Positions 8,585 to 16,841 of a stretch of DNA of 64,000 bases are shown here, one piece after another. The stretch lies in assembly GCF_017983445.1 (NCBI RefSeq), contig NZ_JAGOBJ010000002.1:186001-250000 (forward strand), read 5' to 3'. The notes below the pieces were generated by a model. It ran no database searches, was not told the origin of the DNA, and saw nothing but the letters and a program-made list of their open reading frames with translations. The stretch is from Halomonas sp. (GTDB taxonomy: Bacteria > Pseudomonadota > Gammaproteobacteria > Pseudomonadales > Halomonadaceae). How positions within the stretch are numbered: the first letter of the stretch is position 1; the number at the start of each line of letters is the position of its first letter. The translations under genes and the position numbers were made by a program.

Positions 8585-9463
8585 ATGCAACGTACTCACT
8601 CCCCTATTGTGTTTCCTCGTTGGTATAGTATTGGCGCCGCGTTGGTGGCCGTCATCCTATGGAGTGTGGCGCCGCTGCTTGCCGAACTAGCGCATACCTC
8701 TTCTCCGCTTCAGCTAACGGCGTTGACGCTGCTGGCAGGAGCCTTTGCCACCCTGCCGTTAAGTCGCCGCGTCAATGTGGCAAGCTGCAGCCTGAACTGG
8801 CAGCTGGGTATCTGGGTCGGTATTCCGCTATTGATACTTGGCGCAGTCAGCACTTACTTTATTGGCATGCGCCTTGCCCCAGCGGCTGAGGCTGCGCTGA
8901 TTACCTATACCTGGCCGGTATTGTTTGTGCTGTTAAGCCAGTGGAGCCGCTTTGGCCGGATACGCCTGGCAGGTATTACCGGGGCTTTAATCGCTTTTTC
9001 AGGCGCTGCCATTCTGCTGGTACCGCAAGCCATCAGTAACAGCCTGGGCGGCGCTACATTAGGTTATGGACTCGCTCTGCTGGCAGCTTGCTGCTGGGCA
9101 CTCTACTCATGGCTAAGCCAGGCCGCGCCAGTTTCGATTACCCCACTTCTGCCCCGCATGCTGTTGATTGCCTGCGCGATCGCCACTCTTGCCAGTATCG
9201 GTATGGAAGGCCAGCTTGTTCTGCCGAGCAGTGAAGCGCTGCTGGCGGGCGTAGCGCTGGGCTTAGGACCTTATGGGGTTGCCATGGTAGCGTGGGATAA
9301 AGCCCTGCGTTGGGGGCATGCAAGCCTGGTGGGCAGCCTTGCTTATGGCGTACCCATTTTAGCGGGATTTTTGCTGGTGCTCGCGGGTGTAAGTGTACTC
9401 GACTGGCGCTTACCCACTGCGGCCTTACTGGTGGTCATTGGCTGCTTAAATGCTGGTCGATAG
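8585..9463 (+). CDS. EamA/DMT-family transporter (YddG-like exporter)
   Basis: A 292-residue membrane protein with two EamA repeats and about ten helices. It resembles the YddG-type aromatic amino acid exporter branch (SVAPLLAELAHTSSPLQLTAL near the start; YTWPVLFVLLSQW near 112). AAGGAG at 8571-8576 sits nine bases before the ATG and fixes the start. It is divergent from a LysR regulator, which suggests inducible metabolite export. The substrate is not certain. Its 3' end overlaps a Nudix-like remnant on the other strand by 18 bases. Confidence 0.82.
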   Translation: MQRTHSPIVFPRWYSIGAALVAVILWSVAPLLAELAHTSSPLQLTALTLLAGAFATLPLSRRVNVASCSLNWQLGIWVGIPLLILGAVSTYFIGMRLAPAAEAALITYTWPVLFVLLSQWSRFGRIRLAGITGALIAFSGAAILLVPQAISNSLGGATLGYGLALLAACCWALYSWLSQAAPVSITPLLPRMLLIACAIATLASIGMEGQLVLPSSEALLAGVALGLGPYGVAMVAWDKALRWGHASLVGSLAYGVPILAGFLLVLAGVSVLDWRLPTAALLVVIGCLNAGR

Positions 9464-9670
9464 AGAAGGAGGCAACTGCGGCTCACTCACCAGCACGCAG
9501 GCTAGCAGCTCGGGCAGCCAGTTAAGTGTAAACGCATTGTCAGTAGCGTTGTGCAAATCAGCCAGGGGCCACCAGCGATATTCTGCAGAGTGGCCCTGAC
9601 TTTCTTCTGCCGACTCCTCAAGGTCTACCTCAATAACACTATCGACGGCAACAGGGCAGCGGACAAGAAT
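9446..9670 (-). pseudogene. Possible 3' remnant of a Nudix hydrolase
   Basis: A 74-codon frame without any ATG begins right after a TAA at 9671-9673. It encodes a protein-like stretch including ILVRCPVAVDSV and HSAEYRWWPLADL, which resembles the C-terminal part of GDP-mannose mannosyl hydrolase-type Nudix proteins. The Nudix box itself (GX5EX7REUXEEXGU) is absent, so what remains cannot be an active hydrolase. It sits between the EamA gene and a lipoprotein gene. It could be a degraded gene or a chance frame. Confidence 0.35.
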
Positions 9671-9681
9671 TTAGCGCAAGA

Positions 9682-10455
9682 TTACTGGCCTAAATAGCGA
9701 GGCTTAGCCACGTTTTGTAAAGATTCTACGGGTATCGTGAGCTCTGGCTGGCCGGCGGCGTAGGGGGCAATTTCATAGACGTTATATTTGACCACCCAGC
9801 GGTCTTCCAGCGGCGCCACATTATGGTTTTCGCCTAATGGCCAACTCTTGGCATATTCATCGTCATAACCAAGCTCGGCCAGCCATCGCTTGTGGGCCTG
9901 GGTCAAAGCTTCTTGAAACGCTGCCTGCTGACCGCTAATCAGCATGTCATTCAAGTTAACAACGCTCTGCTGGCGCTCATCAATGACCATAAACGTCGTG
10001 GACGGCAGACCGTGCGCCTGCCCGGCGTGGTAGACATAGCTTGTGAGTTCAAGCACTAAAATATCATCGTGCTGAGCATAGATACTCGCTTCCAGTTGAG
10101 CTTCGCTAGCCATGAATTGCGGCAGCATGTTTCGATCCTCGTCAGCGCGCACAAAGAAATCCTGGGCGTAGCTATCCCAATCTTGTGCAGGTGTCTCGGT
10201 TCCATCCGTGATGCCGATGGCAAGCGTCAGCAAACGCGCTCGCAACTCATCTGTTAGCGTCGGGGCATCTGGAAATGTTAACGCCGATATCTGCACCGTT
10301 GAGCAATGCTCGCCCTGGCATTCGGGTGACACGTACTGCTTTTCCAACGGTTGATATACCAGAGGACTGGTATTGCTCATATCGGTCTCGGCCGACTGAC
10401 AACCGCTTAACAGCAATGCGGCGATGGGGAATACACTTATTTTCCAACCTGACAT
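9682..10455 (-). CDS. DUF3298/RsiV-like lipoprotein
   Basis: A 257-residue exported lipoprotein: signal segment MSGWKISVFPIAALLLSGCQ with the lipobox Cys at residue 19. The body matches the DUF3298 (RsiV-like) domain, with YVYHAGQAHGLPSTTFMVID near 160 and NLNDML near 190. In Bacillus RsiV this fold binds lysozyme; in proteobacteria such lipoproteins are common and mostly uncharacterised. A membrane-anchored periplasmic binding role is plausible. It is the last gene before the terminator-like hairpin and follows the PPC-domain protein on the same strand. Confidence 0.8.
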   Translation of the reverse strand: MSGWKISVFPIAALLLSGCQSAETDMSNTSPLVYQPLEKQYVSPECQGEHCSTVQISALTFPDAPTLTDELRARLLTLAIGITDGTETPAQDWDSYAQDFFVRADEDRNMLPQFMASEAQLEASIYAQHDDILVLELTSYVYHAGQAHGLPSTTFMVIDERQQSVVNLNDMLISGQQAAFQEALTQAHKRWLAELGYDDEYAKSWPLGENHNVAPLEDRWVVKYNVYEIAPYAAGQPELTIPVESLQNVAKPRYLGQ

Positions 10456-10517
10456 GCCTTACCTCCCTGTCCTACGGCTTTTTGCCGCGAGTTAAGATTG
10501 AGACTAGCCAAACGTAA

Positions 10518-10548
10518 ACGCCCTTGCCCACATAGTGGACAAGGGCGT
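10518..10548 (-). terminator. Hairpin downstream of the PPC-domain gene
   Basis: The arms ACGCCCTTG(C)CCA and TGGACAAGGGCGT pair around a short loop. On the minus strand it is followed by TTTACGTTT, a weak T-tract, and it lies 23 bases past the stop of the gene at 10571. Confidence 0.55.
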
Positions 10549-10570
10549 CATCATCTCAAGCTATAACGAA

Positions 10571-12013
10571 TTACATACTAGGCTGCATTTGCGTTGGCTC
10601 AGCGCTTACTTCCAGCTCAAAAAGCCCACTGTTCATACCGCTGAAGCCACGCGCGATGACCGTATACGTGCCCGGCAGCAGCTGTTGCTGCAGACGCGCA
10701 TCAGTGCCGGCACCGCCATCATCGTCGCTGTAAGCTACGCCTTCGCCTTCAAGCTCCAGGTAAGCATCAAAGTCGCTGGAGCGCATATCCACCGTTACCA
10801 ATGAGCTTTCATCAAGCTCAAGCTGGTAGGTCAGCGGCTCACCGTTAAACCAGCCGCTTAACGTCTCATCAGGCGTTAGCGCACCATCGTTACGCAGCTC
10901 TACGCCTTCCGGCAGTTCGCGCGGCTCCATGGTGACGGTAAACAGGCCGCTATCATTGCCGTACGCAGTACGTGCGGTTAGCTGATAGGTACCCGGTTCA
11001 AGAAAGTCGGCAATGCGTGCATCCAGGTTGCCGCCGCTGTCATCGTCTTCACGGTAATAACCGTTAGGGCCTTCGAGTACCAGATAGGCATCGATATCGT
11101 CAGAAGCCATATCAATCTGGTACATGCCCGCTTCTTCAACGTCTATCTGATAGGTAAGCGCTTGGCCACTAAACCAGCCGTTTAACGAGTCGCTGGATGC
11201 AATCGTACCATCGTTACGCAGCTCGCCATCGCCCGGCAGTTCGCGCGGCTCGGCGGATAACGTGAAAAGACCAGCGCTGTCGCCATAAGGGGCGCTGGCG
11301 GTTAACGTGTAATCGCCAGGTGCCAGGAAGTCAGAGATACGTGCGTCCAGATTACCGGCGCTATCATCATCTTCACGTCGATAGCCGTTCGGCCCTTCGA
11401 GTACCAGATAGGCGTCGAACTCATCAGAACGCATTTCGACCTGATACATCCCCGCTTCTTCGATGGTCAGGGTAAACTCGCTAGACGATCCATCCAGCCA
11501 GCTATCCAAAGGGGCATCAACGGTCAGGACATTATCATCACTTAGCTCAATGACCCGGCTGTTGAGCGTATAAGGGCCGTAGCTTCGCCCATCAGCACCG
11601 CTGACCGCGACCATATAATCGCCGCTTGTTTCAATACGCTGGCGCGCGATGGGTGCATTGCTTAGCAGTTGCAGCTGGTCATCATAAAGCGCTACCACAC
11701 CGTTCAAGGCGCCACGCAGGCTCAACTCGACCAGATCGCCCTCTTCCAGGCTGATTACGTAACGATCATAGCGGCTGCCATCGTTACCGTTCAGCATGTC
11801 ACTGGCGGTGATTTCGCCGGACATCCGCTCGCCAAGTGTCACGCTATCAAGCCCTGCCAATGTACTTGGTGTCGCGCTTTGCTCAGCCGTATCTGATGCC
11901 GGTACGGGGTCAGATGCAAACGTTTCAGAAGGCAGGCTCTGGGCGACTAAAAAACCGACAACAGCACCGCCTGCCGCAACAACTATTAACGCAAAAGGAG
12001 AGGATTTAGCCAT
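10571..12013 (-). CDS. Exported protein with tandem PPC (pre-peptidase C-terminal) domains
   Basis: About 480 residues from the chosen start (MAKSSPFALIVVAAGGAVVGF), which has AAGG about eight bases upstream and a signal/anchor helix; an alternative start eight codons earlier lacks a ribosome site. After the anchor come four beta-sandwich repeats of the PPC type. Two share EAGMYQ(V/I)(E/D)M..D..DAYLVLEGPNGY, then REDDDS(A/G)GNLDARI, and blocks are linked by PRELP..ELRNDG. No peptidase domain is present. The repeats are strongly acidic, as in surface proteins of halophiles. Role unknown: possibly a periplasmic or envelope structural or calcium-binding protein. Confidence 0.75.
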   Translation of the reverse strand: MAKSSPFALIVVAAGGAVVGFLVAQSLPSETFASDPVPASDTAEQSATPSTLAGLDSVTLGERMSGEITASDMLNGNDGSRYDRYVISLEEGDLVELSLRGALNGVVALYDDQLQLLSNAPIARQRIETSGDYMVAVSGADGRSYGPYTLNSRVIELSDDNVLTVDAPLDSWLDGSSSEFTLTIEEAGMYQVEMRSDEFDAYLVLEGPNGYRREDDDSAGNLDARISDFLAPGDYTLTASAPYGDSAGLFTLSAEPRELPGDGELRNDGTIASSDSLNGWFSGQALTYQIDVEEAGMYQIDMASDDIDAYLVLEGPNGYYREDDDSGGNLDARIADFLEPGTYQLTARTAYGNDSGLFTVTMEPRELPEGVELRNDGALTPDETLSGWFNGEPLTYQLELDESSLVTVDMRSSDFDAYLELEGEGVAYSDDDGGAGTDARLQQQLLPGTYTVIARGFSGMNSGLFELEVSAEPTQMQPSM

Positions 12014-12342
12014 TAGTGCGCCCTTGATCAATAACATAAGGATGGTTCGTTCAGCAGTACCGTTCAGCAGTACTTATCAGTATGCAATGGTAAGTAAAAT
12101 GCTCAATGAACGATATCATTTTAATGTACCAAAATGACTTTACTTATATTTCGGCTTGTTTCTTTAAACCGCTGAAATAGAAGGGCATAACGTAAACGGC
12201 AGAAAAAACGTAATTTTGGGGTCAATTGCATCGAACGTCGTAAAGCTTGCCGAGCTTCCCCAGGCACGTTACCATCGGTTCGCCTACACGGCACCTCATT
12301 GAAACTTGCGAGACTCTCGACACGAATAACTGAGGTACTCCA
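12014..12342. other. Intergenic region with divergent promoters and a 13-bp tandem duplication
   Basis: The region separates the PPC-domain gene (minus) from the RlpA-like gene (plus). CGTTCAGCAGTAC is perfectly duplicated at 12048-12060 and 12061-12073. The rest is AT-rich around 12110-12230 and must hold both promoters, but I cannot assign boxes with confidence. No open frame of note. Confidence 0.7.
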
Positions 12343-12723
12343 ATGGGAGCCCCTAAACGACGACTTCGAACGAGTTGTTTAGCTGTATTGTTTTTAGCCA
12401 TTACAGCAAATAGCGCGTTCGCAAACGATATAGATGGACAGGAAGGCGTTGCCTCCTACTACAGTGACCGCTTCCAAGGCGCCCTCACTGCCAGTGGAGA
12501 AGCCTTTGACCAGCAGGCACTAACGGCTGCTCATCCGAGCCTGCCGTTTGGATCGAAAGTGCTGGTGACACGCCCGGATACCGGGCAAGAAGTAGAGGTA
12601 TTGATCAATGATCGCGGTCCTTTTGTAAACGGACGTATTATTGATCTCTCAAAGCGGGCAGCACGAGCGTTAGGTATGCTGCGCCGAGGTACAGCCCCTG
12701 TCATGGTCACGTTGCTGGATTAA
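12343..12723 (+). CDS. RlpA-like double-psi beta-barrel secreted protein
   Basis: A small exported protein of 126 residues. The signal peptide ends near ANSAFA, residue 27. The remainder is a single RlpA-type double-psi barrel: [22 protein letters not shown] near 35, [17 protein letters not shown] near 61, and [18 protein letters not shown] near 85, carrying the conserved catalytic-site Asp. There is no SPOR domain, unlike E. coli RlpA, which is longer. RlpA proteins are lytic transglycosylases acting on denuded peptidoglycan; that activity is inferred here. A strong terminator follows. Confidence 0.88.
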   Translation: MGAPKRRLRTSCLAVLFLAITANSAFANDIDGQEGVASYYSDRFQGALTASGEAFDQQALTAAHPSLPFGSKVLVTRPDTGQEVEVLINDRGPFVNGRIIDLSKRAARALGMLRRGTAPVMVTLLD

Positions 12724-12800
12724 CGGATAACACACCCGCTAAGTGTGTGATACCCCTTAGACGCTCAACGAACTTCTAATCACACTGTTCGCTACATCGT

Positions 12801-12834
12801 ATAGGGCGCTCTCAATGGAGCGCCCTATTTTTTT
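12801..12834 (+). terminator. Rho-independent terminator after the RlpA-like gene
   Basis: AGGGCGCTC and GGAGCGCCCT pair (with a small bulge) around TCAAT, followed by ATTTTTTT. It is a strong canonical hairpin. Confidence 0.85.
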
Positions 12835-12936
12835 GTCAAAAAAACGACACTTTAAAAAAATAACGAACTTGCAAGCACGTTAATGATCTCTATGCTGCAG
12901 ATACACTTATTCGTCATGGCTTTGCAGGAGGCACCC

Positions 12937-13941
12937 ATGCAATCGCGTTATTTTACGCTTACCGACTATCCTAACGGCCTGCCTGAACGCGAGCTGTTTA
13001 CTCTGGAAACCCAAGAACTTCCTGAGCTCAATCCGGGCGAAGTGCGCATTCGCAACCGCTGGCTTTCCGTTGATCCTTACATGCGTGGCCGTATGAGCGG
13101 TCAGCACACCTACGTTGCGCCCTTTCGCCTCGGCCAGCCTATGGAAGGCGGTGCGATTGGTGAAGTGATCGCTTCAAACGATGAGCGCCTGAAAGAGGGC
13201 GACATAGTGAGCCACATGGGCGGCTGGCGCGATATTGCACAAATCTCGTCGGCAGGCGTTTATCCACTGCCTAACGCCAAGGTGCCCGAGCAAGCGTACC
13301 TTGGAGTGCTGGGCATGCCGGGCATGACGGCCTGGACCGGCCTTAATCTTATTGCCGAATGCCGCCCCGGTGACAACGTTCTGGTAAGTGCGGCAAGCGG
13401 TGCCGTGGGTTCATTGGTAGTTCAGTTGGCCAAGGCTAAAGGTTGTCATGTGGTGGGTATTGCTGGCGCCGCGCACAAGCTTGCCTGGCTTGAGTCGCTG
13501 GGCGTGGAGCCGGTTACCTATAAGGACCGGGGTGCCCAAGAGCTTAGCGACGCTATACAGCTTGCCAGCCCGGAAGGCATTGACGTGTATTACGAAAATG
13601 TTGGCGGCATTTGCCTTGAAGCGGCGTTAAGCCAGTTAAATGAGGGCGCTCGCATTGCCGTGTGCGGCATGATAGATAGCTATAATGCTGAAAAGCCTGC
13701 GCCGGGACCCAGCAATCTGTCTCAAATGGTTGTGCGTAAAGCCAGGATGCAAGGTTTTATCGTGGCGGATCACTGGGAGCATTATCCTGAGTTTCTTAAA
13801 GAAATGACACCGCAGGTAGCTGCAGGCGATATCGATTATAAAGAAACGGTTAAAGAAGGTCTGGAACAGACACCCGATGCTTTTCTGGAACTCTTCAAAG
13901 GCGGCAACACAGGCAAGATGCTGGTCAAACTAACAGACTGA
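12937..13941 (+). CDS. NADP-dependent oxidoreductase, CurA/prostaglandin-reductase type
   Basis: A 334-residue medium-chain reductase without structural zinc. The start at 12937 has AGGAGG six bases upstream; the longer frame does not. N-terminal GroES-like part RWLSVDPYMRGRMSG near 45; Rossmann part VLVSAASGAVGSLVVQLAKAKGC near 150 with the AxxGxxG nucleotide motif; VYYENVGG near 225 is a family hallmark. It resembles E. coli CurA and the leukotriene B4 12-hydroxydehydrogenase group, which reduce conjugated double bonds with NADPH. It is a single-gene unit with its own terminator. Confidence 0.88.
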   Translation: MQSRYFTLTDYPNGLPERELFTLETQELPELNPGEVRIRNRWLSVDPYMRGRMSGQHTYVAPFRLGQPMEGGAIGEVIASNDERLKEGDIVSHMGGWRDIAQISSAGVYPLPNAKVPEQAYLGVLGMPGMTAWTGLNLIAECRPGDNVLVSAASGAVGSLVVQLAKAKGCHVVGIAGAAHKLAWLESLGVEPVTYKDRGAQELSDAIQLASPEGIDVYYENVGGICLEAALSQLNEGARIAVCGMIDSYNAEKPAPGPSNLSQMVVRKARMQGFIVADHWEHYPEFLKEMTPQVAAGDIDYKETVKEGLEQTPDAFLELFKGGNTGKMLVKLTD

Positions 13942-13977
13942 TACCGCTGTTTTAAGCCTACGCTGCTTGAGTAACGT

Positions 13978-14015
13978 GCAGGGCCGCCCTCTTGAGGGGC
14001 GGCCCTGCTTTTTTT
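13978..14015 (+). terminator. Strong Rho-independent terminator
   Basis: GCAGGGCCGCCC and GGGCGGCCCTGC form a 12-bp perfect stem, followed by seven T. It ends the oxidoreductase transcript. Confidence 0.92.
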
Positions 14016-14193
14016 GGCCAGGATTTATTCTCAAATCAGTTCGACCAAAAGTGAATTGATAATTAAAATAACCGTCAGGCCAATGTGTTTTAACCCATCG
14101 TTTGCACCGACTGATGGGTTAGCGCACGTTGCCAGCGGTTAGCTGGCGCCATTGCCCGCTAGCCCTTAATACGTTGCTAACAGGGGAACTCTC

Positions 14194-16752
14194 ATGGATG
14201 AAAACAAGCGAACTCGCGGTAAATGGCCTGCCTTACTACTGGGTCTTTTGCTTATTGTGGCTGGCTTGGCGCTCGCCATTGGTGGCGGCAAGCTGCTTAG
14301 TATAGGCGGCAGCGCCTATTACCTGATTGCAGGCATCGGCATTACGGCCACCGGCATTTTGCTTGCCATGCGCCGAGGTGCTGCGCTCTGGCTTTACGCC
14401 CTGATTTTAATTGCCACTTTGCTTTGGGCACTATGGGAAGTCGGTTTGGATTGGTGGCAGTTGGTGCCCCGCGTCGCCATTCTTGCCCTCATCGGTATTA
14501 TCATGCTGCTGCCCTGGTGGCGAAAACCGCTGCATTCGCGTGGCGGAAGCCTGGCGCTGACAGCCAGTATTGTCGCCGCCATTGCGGTTGCAATCGCCAG
14601 CCAATTTACCAATCCCGGCACAGTGGAAGGTACTCTCGCCAATAATACTGTCGGCGGCGATAGCGTTAACCCAGCCCAGGTAGCCGGTGACGACTGGCCT
14701 GCCTATGGTGGCACCAATGCGGGTACGCACTACTCCTCGCTTAGCCAGATTACCCCAGACAATATCGGTGAACTCGAAGAAGTATGGCGCATTCAAACCG
14801 GCGATGAGCCCGGCTCCAACGCTCCGCCTGAAATCACAAATCAGAATACGCCGCTGAAGGTTAACAACAGCCTGTATATCTGCACATCGCACAGCCGCGC
14901 CATGGCGCTCTCCCCGGAAACTGGTGAAACAATCTGGGAGTTCGATCCGCAAATCAGTACTCAAGGCGCTGAAAACTTTTCAACCTGGGCGCATATGACC
15001 TGTCGTGGCCTGGCCTATTACGATGCAGCCAACTATGCTGCCGACCCCGCTGATGATACCGATGCAAGCGACACCGCCACTGACGGCGCGGCGAACAATA
15101 CAGCCGACGAAACCGATGAACCCTCTGCCCTTTTCACAGACAGTAGCGCCTTTGACATTGACGTATCGCTGCTGGCTCTCCTGACTGAAACGCCAGCAGA
15201 TACCGGTGAAGATACTCCCTCTGTGCTGCTTAGCCAAACCGACGTAATGTGCCCGCGTCGCCTTTACCTGCCTACCGCCGATGCTCGCCTGATCGCGCTT
15301 AATGCGGATACCGGCGAACCCTGCGAAGGGTTTGGAGAAAACGGTGAGGTGGATCTGACGCGCAACATCGGCAGTTTTGATCCAGGCGGCTACTACTCTA
15401 CCTCCCCGGCCACAGTGACCGAGAATCTGGTAATTCTGGGTGGTCACGTGACGGATAACAGCTCGACTGATGAGCCCTCAGGCGTTATTCGTGCCTTTGA
15501 TGTGCGTACCGGCGAGCTGGTCTGGAACTGGGATAGCGGTAACCCGGATGACACCACTCCTATCGAAGAGGGTGAAACCTATACCCGCAACTCGCCTAAC
15601 GTCTGGCCGCCGATCAGCGTTGATGAAGAGCTAGGCCTGGTTTATTTACCCATGGGTAACGCCACGCCCGACCAGTACGGCGCGGATCGTACCGAAAACG
15701 ATGAAACCTATAGCGCGGGCTTGGTGGCCTTGAACCTGGATGATGGTCAGGTTGAGTGGGTCTACCAGTTCGTTCATCACGATCTGTGGGATATGGATAC
15801 GCCCGCTCAGCCAGTGCTGATTGATCTGGCAACGGACGAGGGCACTCAGCCCGCCGTCATTCAGCCGACCAAGCAAGGCAGCCTTTACGTACTCAACCGG
15901 GAAACTGGCGAGCCCATCGTACCCATTGAAGAATTCCCTGCTCCCCAAGGTGCAGTAGAAGGTGACTGGACGGCAGAAACTCAGCCGCGTTCAGCACTTA
16001 ACCTGCTGCCACCACCGCTTACCGAGCGCGACATGTGGGGCGCATCGCCCTTTGATCAGATGATGTGCCGCATTCAGTTCAACTCACTGCGCTATGAGGG
16101 CCAGTACACGCCCCCGTCGCTTGAAGGCAGCATTATCTACCCGGGTAACGTTGGCGTGATGAACTGGGGCGGTGTAGCGGTTGATCCTGAACGTCAGGCG
16201 CTGTTTACCGGTGCCAAGTACTTGGCTTTCGTTTCACGTCTGATTCCGCGCGATGAAGTGGAAGAAGGCCAGGGGTCGGCCAGCGAACAGGGACTTCAGC
16301 CCAATGAAGGCGCGCCTTACGCGGTTGAGCTAGGTCCGCTGCTCTCGATCTTTGACCTGCCCTGCCAAGCGCCCTCCTGGGGTGATGTTGCGGGTATCGA
16401 CCTGCAAAGCGCTGAAGTCGTGTGGCGGCATCCTAACGGTACTACCCGCGACAGTATGCCCTTTGGCCTGCCCATTGGTTTACCTGTTGGCGTTCCAGCT
16501 CTGGGTGGCCCGCTGACCACCGCAGGCGGTATTACCTTTATGAGCGGTACACTGGATCAGTACCTGCGTGGTTACGATATCACCACGGGTGAGGAGCTTT
16601 ATAAAGCTCGCCTGCCTGCCGGTGGCCAGGCCACGCCCATGACCTATACCGGCGCGGATGGCCGTCAGTACGTTGTGGTCACAGCGGGTGGTCACGGAAC
16701 CTTTGGTACCTTGATGGGTGACTACGTGATCGGTTATGCCTTACCCGAGTAA
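14194..16752 (+). CDS. Membrane-bound PQQ-dependent glucose dehydrogenase-type quinoprotein
   Basis: An 852-residue quinoprotein. Residues about 10-140 form five membrane helices, as in E. coli Gcd, and anchor a periplasmic eight-bladed PQQ propeller. Recognisable parts are DDWPAYGGTNAGTHYS near 165, QNTPLKVNNSLYICTSHS near 215, LPTADARLIALNADTGEPC near 365, HHDLWDMDTPAQP near 530, QPTKQGSLYVLNRETGEP near 560, and TAGGITFMSGTLDQYLRGYD near 775. Such enzymes oxidise glucose or related sugars, or quinate, and pass electrons to ubiquinone. An acid- and alanine-rich insertion of about 60 residues (near 280-345) interrupts the usual CRG...CPRR region. AGGGGA precedes the ATG. It converges on a PqqU-like receptor. 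Exact sugar substrate is uncertain. Confidence 0.88.
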   Translation: MDENKRTRGKWPALLLGLLLIVAGLALAIGGGKLLSIGGSAYYLIAGIGITATGILLAMRRGAALWLYALILIATLLWALWEVGLDWWQLVPRVAILALIGIIMLLPWWRKPLHSRGGSLALTASIVAAIAVAIASQFTNPGTVEGTLANNTVGGDSVNPAQVAGDDWPAYGGTNAGTHYSSLSQITPDNIGELEEVWRIQTGDEPGSNAPPEITNQNTPLKVNNSLYICTSHSRAMALSPETGETIWEFDPQISTQGAENFSTWAHMTCRGLAYYDAANYAADPADDTDASDTATDGAANNTADETDEPSALFTDSSAFDIDVSLLALLTETPADTGEDTPSVLLSQTDVMCPRRLYLPTADARLIALNADTGEPCEGFGENGEVDLTRNIGSFDPGGYYSTSPATVTENLVILGGHVTDNSSTDEPSGVIRAFDVRTGELVWNWDSGNPDDTTPIEEGETYTRNSPNVWPPISVDEELGLVYLPMGNATPDQYGADRTENDETYSAGLVALNLDDGQVEWVYQFVHHDLWDMDTPAQPVLIDLATDEGTQPAVIQPTKQGSLYVLNRETGEPIVPIEEFPAPQGAVEGDWTAETQPRSALNLLPPPLTERDMWGASPFDQMMCRIQFNSLRYEGQYTPPSLEGSIIYPGNVGVMNWGGVAVDPERQALFTGAKYLAFVSRLIPRDEVEEGQGSASEQGLQPNEGAPYAVELGPLLSIFDLPCQAPSWGDVAGIDLQSAEVVWRHPNGTTRDSMPFGLPIGLPVGVPALGGPLTTAGGITFMSGTLDQYLRGYDITTGEELYKARLPAGGQATPMTYTGADGRQYVVVTAGGHGTFGTLMGDYVIGYALPE

Positions 16753-16785
16753 GGCCTATCGACCGGCATAGTCAATCGAAACGAA

Positions 16786-16816
16786 AACGGGCAGCCCACA
16801 CGGGCTGCCCGTTTTT
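16786..16816. terminator. Bidirectional terminator between quinoprotein and receptor genes
   Basis: AACGGGCAGCCC and GGGCTGCCCGTT pair around ACAC; a T run lies on one side and an A-rich run on the other. It can therefore serve both converging genes. Confidence 0.9.
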
Positions 16817-16841
16817 ATTGCCACTTTTATTTCCTGAAAAC

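Noticed and set aside
14394-16752. Several long frames opposite the quinoprotein gene
   Set aside because: They are antisense shadows with no ribosome sites and no family resemblance.
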